Shown here: positions 14,259 to 19,587 of the stretch, in pieces
Position numbering within the stretch: position 1 is the stretch's first letter
Layout of the letters: the number at the start of each line of letters is the position of its first letter
NCBI GenBank assembly: GCA_023250585.1
Contig: JAHFAK010000031.1
Span: 1 to 19,587 of the forward strand
From: Deltaproteobacteria bacterium
GTDB taxonomy: Bacteria > Bdellovibrionota_F > JAHFAK01
Direction of reading: 5' to 3'
DNA: 19,587 nucleotides
The notes under the pieces: model-generated
The model's database searches: none
Seen by the model: the letters and a program-made list of their open reading frames with translations, nothing else
What the model was told of the DNA's origin: nothing
Program-made: the position numbers and the translations under genes

Positions 14259-14579
14259 AGTTTGCTCTTTACTCTTACTGACAACTTTCAAATCCGAGTC
14301 GCCACTGAATTTTACATGGGGTTCGAGTGCAGTAATTATCTTTTTACTTACGCCTCTAACTTTTTCAATTTCTTCTAATGATTGTAATGGCTTTTGCTTT
14401 CTTAATTCAATAATAGCTTTAGCTTTTTTTTCACCAATAAAAGGCAATTGGGTAAGCTCTTTTTCAGTGGCAGTGTTAATATTGAGTTTTCCTGAAACTT
14501 GTTTCCCCGCAAAAGCGAGTGTCGAAAGTGACGCCAAAACAAAAAGCATAAGAACAAAATTTTTCATCAAATGATGCAT
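14247..14579 (-). CDS. ComEA-like exported helix-hairpin-helix DNA-binding protein
   Basis: ComEA binds double-stranded DNA at the outer face of the membrane during natural transformation. An N-terminal signal peptide (hydrophobic FVLMLFVLASLSTLAFA, cleavage near residue 24) leads to a ComEA-type tandem helix-hairpin-helix domain: KLNINTATEKELTQLPFIG then KAKAIIELRKQK and LEEIEKVRGVSKK (about 31-85), followed by a basic tail. The 110-residue size fits the short Gram-negative form without a membrane anchor. AGGAGGT five bases before the ATG at 14579 fixes the start. No other competence genes (comEC, pilins) are near. An uptake role is therefore probable by family only; short ComEA-like proteins may also serve other envelope DNA roles. 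Confidence 0.85.
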   Translation of the reverse strand: MHHLMKNFVLMLFVLASLSTLAFAGKQVSGKLNINTATEKELTQLPFIGEKKAKAIIELRKQKPLQSLEEIEKVRGVSKKIITALEPHVKFSGDSDLKVVSKSKEQTSRK

Positions 14580-14891
14580 AGATACCTCCTAAAAGTTAAC
14601 GTTAATATTGATTTCAGAAGGTTTTGTAATGCATTGTAGATGCCAAACTATATAATGACTATATTCATTAATAATAATAGAAACATAGCCTACATTGCAT
14701 AAAAATAAGGCAATAGTTTCTGAATATTCTTCCATACAAAATGTTTTTTGAGCGATACAAAAAAAAATTTATTTTTCTCGACAATCGTTTGACTTAGCAT
14801 TTTCTATTATATAAATTTGGGATACTAATTATTTCGAAGTAGGTTGTAACCGTTTTCTAATCAACAATTTCAGAATGAAAAAGAGATATCT
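14580..14891. promoter_or_regulatory. Divergent regulatory region between the comEA-like gene and nrdAB
   Basis: No gene is supported here. For nrdA, TTGACT (14789-14794) with TATAAA (14810-14815, spacing 15) is the best promoter pair, but weak. AAACTATATAATGACT at 14645-14660 matches the NrdR-box consensus acaCwAtATaTwGtgt at 12 of 16 positions; NrdR normally uses two such boxes, and I could not find a good second one 31-32 bp away. TTAACGTTAA (14596-14605) is a perfect palindrome near the comEA-like Shine-Dalgarno. Confidence 0.35.
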
Positions 14892-17681
14892 ATGCTAACA
14901 AAAATCAAAAAACGTAATGGACAGGTTGTCGATTTTAAACCTGAAAAAATTAAAGATGCTGCAGGGAAAGCATTTACTGCAACCATGGTAAACGTTGATG
15001 ATGGAATCTTAAATGAGATCACGCACAATGCGCTTGAGGCAGTACACCAGACATTTAATGGGACAACGCCATCCGTTGAAAACATTCAAGACATCGTTGA
15101 AAAAATCCTCATGCAAAAAGGTTTTTATGATGTTGCCAAGGCTTATATTCTCTATAGGTATGAACATAGTAAAGATCGAGTAGAAGAAAAGCGAAAAACA
15201 CTCAAAAAAATAGAACGAAATAATCTCTTCGTTACCAAACGTTCGGGCGAAAAAGAAAAGTTTTCTTTAGAGAAGCTTCGTAAGGCTGTTTCATTTGCAG
15301 CACAAGGGATAGAAGATGTTGTTGATTTGAATGCTATTGTTATTCAATGCCAAGCAGAACTCTACGATGGAATTACAAGCGCAGAAATAGACCGAACACT
15401 CATGATGGCGGCAAGGTCTTTTATTGAAAAGGATCTTGCTTACTCAAAAGTAGCGGCACGTCTTTTACTGAATATCATTTATAAGGAAACACTCGGCCGC
15501 GACACCATGGATTATGAACGTCTCTATCAGCAATATCGCCAGATGTTTGTCGATACTATTCAAAAAGGTGTTGAAATGGGTAAGCTCGATAAACGACTTC
15601 TTACCTTTAACTTGTGGCAGCTCAGTGCAGTGCTTGAACCTAGCCGAGATGAAGACCTTAAATATCTCGGTCTCCAAACTCTCTATGATCGTTATTTTCT
15701 TTCTAATCCAAAAACAAACAAAATTTTAGAGACCCCTCAAATATTTTGGATGCGTGTTGCGATGGGACTTGCATTAAATGAAGAAAAAAAAGAAGCATGG
15801 GCAATTAAATTTTATGAACTCATGAGTACACTTCGTTATCTTCCTTCGACACCAACACTCTTTCATGCATCGACATTACATCCACAACTGTCCTCATGTT
15901 ATTTGAATACAGTTGATGATTCGCTCACACATATTTTCAAAGTCATTGGAGATAATGCTCAACTTTCAAAATGGTCAGGCGGAATCGGAACTGACTGGAC
16001 CAATATTCGAGCAACCGGTTCATTTATTAAAGGAACCGGCGTTGAATCACAAGGAGTCGTTCCTTTTTTAAAGATTGCCAATGACACAACCGTTGCAATT
16101 AATCGCAGTGGCCGCCGGAGAGGAGCTACCTGCGTGTATCTTGAAACATGGCATTACGATATTGAAGATTTTCTTGAGCTTAGAAAAAATACCGGCGATG
16201 AACGTCGTAGAACTCATGATATGAACACTGCCAATTGGGTTCCTGATCTCTTTATGAAACGTGTGCTTAGTGATGGAGAATGGACCCTCTTTTCTCCTCA
16301 TGAAACTCCTGAACTTCATGATACCTATGGAAAAGAATTTGAACGCTTGTATGAAGAATACGAAAAAAAAGCTGCCAAAGGAAAATTAACCATAACAAAA
16401 AAAGTCCGAGCACGAGATCTGTGGAAAAAGATGCTTTCCATGTTGTTTGAAACGGGACATCCATGGATTACCTTTAAAGACACCTGCAATATTCGTTCTC
16501 CGCAAGATCATATGGGAGTTATCCATAATTCCAACCTCTGTACGGAAATTACGCTTAATACATCAGATAAGGAAACAGCAGTGTGTAATTTAGGTTCCAT
16601 TAATCTTGGTCGCCATATTCATAATGGAAAAATACACCTGCCTCTTTTAAAAGAAACTGTAGAAACAGCAATGCGAATTCTCGACAACGTTATTGATCTC
16701 AATTTTTATCCTACCGAAGAAGCCAAATATTCAAATTTACGCCATCGCCCTGTTGGGCTTGGGATTATGGGATTTCAAGATGCGCTTTATCAGCAAGATA
16801 TTAATTTTGATTCAGAAAAATGCGTAAACTTTGCCGATACTAATATGGAATTTATTTCGTATCATGCAATTCTCACATCAACAGAACTCGCGAGAGAGCG
16901 TGGTGCATATGCTTCTTTTGCTGGCTCAAAATGGGACCGAGGTATTTTGCCGCTCGATACGTTAAAGACTCTTGAAAAAGAGCGAGAAATGCCTATCGAA
17001 GTAAGCCAAAGCACGACTTTAGATTGGAATATTGTCAGGGGAGCAATTAAAGCACATGGCATGCGTAATTCAAATTGTATGGCGATTGCACCAACCGCAA
17101 CCATTTCAAATATAGCCGGCTGCTTCCCTACTATTGAACCAATCTATAAAAACATTTATGTAAAATCCAATCAGAGCGGTGACTTTGTTATTGTGAATCC
17201 TTATCTTATTGAAGATTTAAAAGCAAAAAAACTCTGGGATTATGAAATGCTTGGAAAGATTAAATACAACGATGGGAATATTTCAAAGATTCAAGAGATT
17301 CCAATTGAACTGAAAGAAAAATATAAAGAAGTATTTGATATTTCTTCTGATTGGCTCATAAAAATTGCAGCTCATAGAGGGAAATGGGTCGATCAAAGTC
17401 AATCGCTCAATCTCTTCTTTAAAGGAACATCAGGAAAAATATTGAGCGATGCATATATATATGCATGGAAATGCGGATTAAAGACCACGTACTATTTACG
17501 TACGCTTGCTGCTTCACAAGTTGAAAAATCAACGGTTGATACGAATGTTTATGGATCAACTCACATTCGTGAACAGAAACAAGAAGAGGTGCAAATTCCA
17601 GTAGCAGCTGAACCTCAAGAAGAAGTGGCTACTCTTGCCACCTGTAAAGTTGATGATCCTGAATGTGAAGCATGCCAATAG
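14892..17681 (+). CDS. nrdA: Class I ribonucleoside-diphosphate reductase, alpha subunit
   Basis: NrdA binds and reduces ribonucleoside diphosphates using a radical supplied by NrdB. Two ATP-cone domains come first (about 1-95 and 112-200), giving 929 residues rather than about 760; overall activity should be controlled by ATP/dATP. The catalytic barrel has Cys336 (SSCY), Asn548-Cys550-Glu552 (NSNLCTEI) and Cys565 (AVCNLGS) for substrate and thiyl radical chemistry, and Tyr867-Tyr868 (KTTYYLRT) for radical transfer. The mobile tail ends in CEACQ, with Cys925 and Cys928 to re-reduce the active site. No intein interrupts the gene. nrdB starts 9 bp after the stop, so they form an operon. Only a weak AAGAGAT precedes the ATG. 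Confidence 0.96.
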   Translation: MLTKIKKRNGQVVDFKPEKIKDAAGKAFTATMVNVDDGILNEITHNALEAVHQTFNGTTPSVENIQDIVEKILMQKGFYDVAKAYILYRYEHSKDRVEEKRKTLKKIERNNLFVTKRSGEKEKFSLEKLRKAVSFAAQGIEDVVDLNAIVIQCQAELYDGITSAEIDRTLMMAARSFIEKDLAYSKVAARLLLNIIYKETLGRDTMDYERLYQQYRQMFVDTIQKGVEMGKLDKRLLTFNLWQLSAVLEPSRDEDLKYLGLQTLYDRYFLSNPKTNKILETPQIFWMRVAMGLALNEEKKEAWAIKFYELMSTLRYLPSTPTLFHASTLHPQLSSCYLNTVDDSLTHIFKVIGDNAQLSKWSGGIGTDWTNIRATGSFIKGTGVESQGVVPFLKIANDTTVAINRSGRRRGATCVYLETWHYDIEDFLELRKNTGDERRRTHDMNTANWVPDLFMKRVLSDGEWTLFSPHETPELHDTYGKEFERLYEEYEKKAAKGKLTITKKVRARDLWKKMLSMLFETGHPWITFKDTCNIRSPQDHMGVIHNSNLCTEITLNTSDKETAVCNLGSINLGRHIHNGKIHLPLLKETVETAMRILDNVIDLNFYPTEEAKYSNLRHRPVGLGIMGFQDALYQQDINFDSEKCVNFADTNMEFISYHAILTSTELARERGAYASFAGSKWDRGILPLDTLKTLEKEREMPIEVSQSTTLDWNIVRGAIKAHGMRNSNCMAIAPTATISNIAGCFPTIEPIYKNIYVKSNQSGDFVIVNPYLIEDLKAKKLWDYEMLGKIKYNDGNISKIQEIPIELKEKYKEVFDISSDWLIKIAAHRGKWVDQSQSLNLFFKGTSGKILSDAYIYAWKCGLKTTYYLRTLAASQVEKSTVDTNVYGSTHIREQKQEEVQIPVAAEPQEEVATLATCKVDDPECEACQ

Positions 17682-17690
17682 GAGACACGT

Positions 17691-18725
17691 ATGGCTTTTA
17701 AAAAAACGACTCAAAAAGTTGATATCAATAAACGAAAAATTATCAATGGAGAAGATGCAGATGTAGTACAGCTGTATCCGATAAAACATACCTTCGCATG
17801 GGAAGCCTATAATGCAGCAAATGCAAATCATTGGCTTCCAACTGAAATCAGCATGCAAAATGATATTGAGGAATGGAAGTCGACTAAAGTTTTATCACAT
17901 GATGAACGAACAGCATTAAAAATTGTCCTTGGATTTTTTACGACAGCAGATTCCATTGCGGCAAATAATATTGTACTTGGTTTTTATCGCCATATTACAT
18001 CTCCGGAATGCCGGCTGTATCTGTTACGTCAAGGGTATGAAGAAGCTATTCACACGCATTCCTATCAATACATTGTCGAAAGTTTACGACTCAATGAAAG
18101 CGAAATCTTTAATATGTATCGCGAGAATCAAGCAATTTATAATAAAGATGCCTTTATTCTTTCTTTTAATGAAGGCATTCTTAATCCGCATTTTAAAACA
18201 GGTACCGTGGAAAGCGATCAAAAATTCTTAGAAAATATCATTATTGCTTCAATCATTATGGAAGGAATTTTTTTCTATAGTTCATTTGCTGTTATGTTTG
18301 GATTTCAACGCCAGAATAAACTTATGGGATCAGCTGAACAAATCCAGTACATCATGCGTGATGAATCCATGCATCTTAACTTCGGTATCAACCTGGTAAA
18401 TACCATTAAAGAAGAGCAGCCAGAACTATGGTCAAAAGAGTTCCAATCACATGCAATAGATTTAATTAAAACAGGTGTTGAACTCGAATGTACTTTTGCA
18501 ACTGAAGTTTTCCCTAAAGGAATATTTGGCCTCAATGCCGATAACTTCAGACAGTATATTCAACATATCGCTGATCGCCGCCTCGCTCGTATTGGCCTTT
18601 CCGAACAATACCGTTCACCGAATCCATTTCCCTGGATGTCAGAAGCAATTGACCTCAATAAAGAAAAAAACTTCTTCGAAACACGAGTCATCGAATACCA
18701 AACCGGTGGCACACTTGAGTGGTAA
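17691..18725 (+). CDS. nrdB: Class I ribonucleoside-diphosphate reductase, beta subunit (chlamydia-like clade, tyrosyl type)
   Basis: NrdB holds the dimetal site and radical that drive NrdA. All six ligands of the E. coli enzyme are found at matching spacing: Asp87, Glu118, His121, Glu191, Glu225, His228, with Tyr125 at the radical position (EAIHTHSY). As I remember the chlamydial protein, much of the sequence closely resembles it, including NWLPTE-like, FAWE and the C-terminal FPWMSE...LNKEKNFFETRV..EYQT block. Chlamydial class Ic has Glu and Phe where this has Asp87 and Tyr125, so an ordinary tyrosyl radical is expected. The C-terminal peptide should dock on NrdA. AGGAG overlapping the nrdA stop is the ribosome site. 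The last 51 bp are repeated exactly at 19331-19381. Confidence 0.95.
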   Translation: MAFKKTTQKVDINKRKIINGEDADVVQLYPIKHTFAWEAYNAANANHWLPTEISMQNDIEEWKSTKVLSHDERTALKIVLGFFTTADSIAANNIVLGFYRHITSPECRLYLLRQGYEEAIHTHSYQYIVESLRLNESEIFNMYRENQAIYNKDAFILSFNEGILNPHFKTGTVESDQKFLENIIIASIIMEGIFFYSSFAVMFGFQRQNKLMGSAEQIQYIMRDESMHLNFGINLVNTIKEEQPELWSKEFQSHAIDLIKTGVELECTFATEVFPKGIFGLNADNFRQYIQHIADRRLARIGLSEQYRSPNPFPWMSEAIDLNKEKNFFETRVIEYQTGGTLEW

Positions 18726-18764
18726 GTGCATATACCCGAACGGGCGAGAAGTAGCGTCACACCT
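18675..18764 (+). repeat. Direct repeat copy A, spanning the nrdB 3' end
   Basis: Covers the last 16 sense codons and stop of nrdB plus 39 bp beyond. It matches 19331-19421: the 51 coding bases are identical and the following 39-40 differ by one indel and three substitutions. The start-to-start distance is 656 bp. Confidence 0.92.
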
Positions 18765-18787
18765 TGTACTCCCTCAGTTATTATTGT

Positions 18788-19048
18788 TTATTTATATACC
18801 AGCGGATAGCGTTCAGGAGCTGTGATGGCATCGAGTTCTAAGTCAACATCAAGTAGAGGCCAATACAAATGATCCCCCTGTAATAACTTTAGATGAAACA
18901 CATCGGAAAGTCGTGCTTTCTGAAACCATGGAAATTGAGTATGTGACAAAAAATACTCTGCATCGTTTACAAGAACCCAGAGGCCATGAGAAGTAACGGT
19001 TAGTACTTCAGCTTTTGAAATGTTTTCTCCATGCTTTTTTGATTTCAT
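18788..19048 (-). CDS. DUF2442 domain protein
   Basis: The 86-residue protein fits the DUF2442 pattern: a short strand before a DG-like turn (VLTVTSHGLWVLVNDAEYFLS), an F/W-rich middle (FPWFQKARLSDVFHLKLL) and a closing LYWPLLDVDLELDAI strand that usually gives the W-P-x-LD motif. I use the ATG at 19048, preceded by GAGGA; an upstream TTG at 19063 is possible. Its first 41 bases overlap the end of the DUF4160 gene, so the two are translationally coupled. DUF4160 and DUF2442 genes are often adjacent in bacteria and are suspected toxin-antitoxin-like partners, with no established biochemical activity that I know of. Confidence 0.8.
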   Translation of the reverse strand: MKSKKHGENISKAEVLTVTSHGLWVLVNDAEYFLSHTQFPWFQKARLSDVFHLKLLQGDHLYWPLLDVDLELDAITAPERYPLVYK

Positions 19049-19247
19049 CTTTTCGTTCCTCAATAATTTTCTCTAGTTCTCTTAATGCTCTCTCGGGAAG
19101 CCCATAACATATAGCTAAAGACACCGTGGGCTCCAACCAAAACTTTGCTTCTCCTCTCGGTGATGCAACATGAATATGCATTCTTTGTTCTTCTCGAGAA
19201 AAAAAGTAAAAGCGCCATGACCTATGCCGAAAAACTGTTGGACTCAT
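19008..19247 (-). CDS. DUF4160 domain protein
   Basis: The 79-residue sequence carries the DUF4160 hallmarks: SPTVFRHRSWRFYFFSRE at the N-terminus, MHIHVASPRGEAKFWLEP (23-40, with the HIHV and KFWL blocks) and a C-terminal helix PERALRELEKIIEERKDEI ending in KAWRKHF. This is the whole normal domain, so the gene is intact. No Shine-Dalgarno is seen before the ATG, although TATACAAT sits directly upstream. It is the first gene of the minus-strand pair and overlaps DUF2442 at its 3' end. The gene body sits entirely inside the segment between the nrdB 3'-end repeats, consistent with being cargo. Confidence 0.82.
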   Translation of the reverse strand: MSPTVFRHRSWRFYFFSREEQRMHIHVASPRGEAKFWLEPTVSLAICYGLPERALRELEKIIEERKDEIKKAWRKHFKS

Positions 19248-19330
19248 ATTGTATAGTATTAATTTTCAATAATAATACTCCTGAAGTCAAGGCATCAGAA
19301 AGGTGGGCCACATCTGTTTTCACCTGTTTT

Positions 19331-19421
19331 TTCGAAACACGAGTCATCGAATACCAAACCGGTGGCACACTTGAGTGGTAAGGTGCCTATACCAAAACGG
19401 GCGAGAAGTAGCGTCACACCT
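19331..19421 (+). repeat. Direct repeat copy B, displaced nrdB 3' end
   Basis: Repeats the nrdB C-terminal codons (the FFETRV...GTLEW end, then TAA) and the following non-coding bases, without any nrdB sequence before them. Preceding bases show no further match to nrdB beyond about 4 bp. It is probably the ancestral end of nrdB, pushed away by the insert, although copy A could equally be the original. Confidence 0.92.
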
Positions 19422-19483
19422 ATTTTCACCCGGCTATTGACAATGAATTGTATATACTTTTTGAATGATTCTTTAATTCGTTT

Positions 19484-19587
19484 TCAGATTTCATACGCCA
19501 CATTGCCTTTTTTGCAAATAGTTTCAAATTCAGCCTTTGTTATCGGCATAACCGATAACCGATTACCGCGAGCAACGAGTTTCATAT
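19484..19587 (-). CDS. EVE-domain protein, C-terminal end (partial)
   Basis: Read on the minus strand, a frame enters from the right edge and stops at the TGA at 19484-19486. Its 34 residues contain LVARGNRLSVMPITKAEFETI, which matches the last strand and helix of EVE (YTH/PUA-like) proteins, where the pattern is L-x-x-x-x-R-L-S-V-x-P-V-T-x-E-E-F. EVE proteins bind modified bases in DNA or RNA and appear both as stand-alone housekeeping proteins and next to restriction or defence genes. The ATG inside the fragment is not the start, as the domain should extend upstream by over 100 residues. The 19422-19483 gap to the nrdB repeat shows nothing else. Confidence 0.7.
   Translation of the reverse strand, partial: MKLVARGNRLSVMPITKAEFETICKKGNVAYEI

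Larger units (their letters stand above)
18765..19330. mobile_element. Putative non-autonomous insertion carrying a DUF4160/DUF2442 cassette at the nrdB 3' end
   Basis: The segment lies between two direct copies of the nrdB 3' end, the layout left when an element integrates at the end of a gene and regenerates it, as known for tRNA genes and for icd in E. coli. It carries only the two small minus-strand genes, with no integrase or transposase. Its left boundary begins GTACTCCCTCAGTTA (18767-18781), a relative of the ends of the repeat family at 93, 1686 and 8744; the right boundary has no matching end. Tandem duplication followed by insertion is an alternative origin. Confidence 0.45.

Noticed and set aside
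14892-17681. Intein in the long nrdA
   Set aside because: The extra length is explained by a second ATP-cone domain; active-site blocks are continuous and no splicing motifs are seen.
17691-18725. Class Ic (Mn/Fe, Tyr-less) assignment of NrdB
   Set aside because: Counting from the metal ligands puts a Tyr at the radical position and an Asp as first ligand, so the class Ic hallmarks are missing.
18735-18744. CCCGAACGGG hairpin after nrdB as a terminator
   Set aside because: The stem is only 4 bp, no T-run follows, and the pairing is lost in copy B.
19145-19381. 78-residue plus-strand ORF ending in the NrdB C-terminal peptide
   Set aside because: The upstream part is antisense to the DUF4160 gene and has no start signal; the ending is only the duplicated nrdB tail falling in an open frame.

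Overview
The window is AT-rich and gene-dense. Short lipoproteins, an RND/MMPL exporter and a ComEA-like exported protein point to a bacterium with a Gram-negative type envelope. The ferredoxin is the proteobacterial FdxA type. The class I ribonucleotide reductase resembles the chlamydial type, and palindromic repeats are scattered between genes. I cannot fix the phylum. A host-associated or reduced lineage (for example Dependentiae-like or another candidate group) is a guess, not a result.

Layout. 1-79: C-terminal end of an endonuclease/exonuclease/phosphatase family protein. 93-1843: a GpsA-like glycerol-3-phosphate dehydrogenase with an unexpected signal peptide, bracketed by two inverted copies of a 158-bp palindromic repeat. 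1882-2819: a DEDDh exonuclease and a small lipoprotein on the + strand. 2853-5993: a minus-strand housekeeping run, rsmE - mnmA - rnc - fdxA. 6239-8557: a large minus-strand lipoprotein with thrombospondin type 3 calcium-binding repeats. 8744-9044: a 301-bp repeat element made of nested palindromes. 9062-11503: a 12-helix RND/MMPL exporter. 11570-13119: minus-strand run hpt - ridA - small protein - retropepsin-like protease. 13187-14258: a strong-looking promoter with an inverted repeat, then a two-gene cassette of a ribbon-helix-helix protein and a nucleotidyltransferase, which looks like a toxin-antitoxin module. 14247-14579: comEA-like gene. 14892-18725: nrdAB. 18765-19330: a small insert with a DUF4160/DUF2442 pair, flanked by direct repeats of the 3' end of nrdB. 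19484-19587: C-terminus of an EVE-domain protein.

The housekeeping genes cover rRNA and tRNA modification and processing, purine salvage and dNTP synthesis. The accessory content sits between these blocks: two toxin-antitoxin-like pairs, a protease pair, and a repeat family whose ends share a GTAC...CTCAGTTA motif. The most notable structure is the nrdB 3'-end duplication. It looks like a small non-autonomous cassette integrated at the end of a protein-coding gene, with that gene's end regenerated. The second is the repeat-flanked, apparently exported GpsA-like enzyme. No rRNA, tRNA or CRISPR array was seen.
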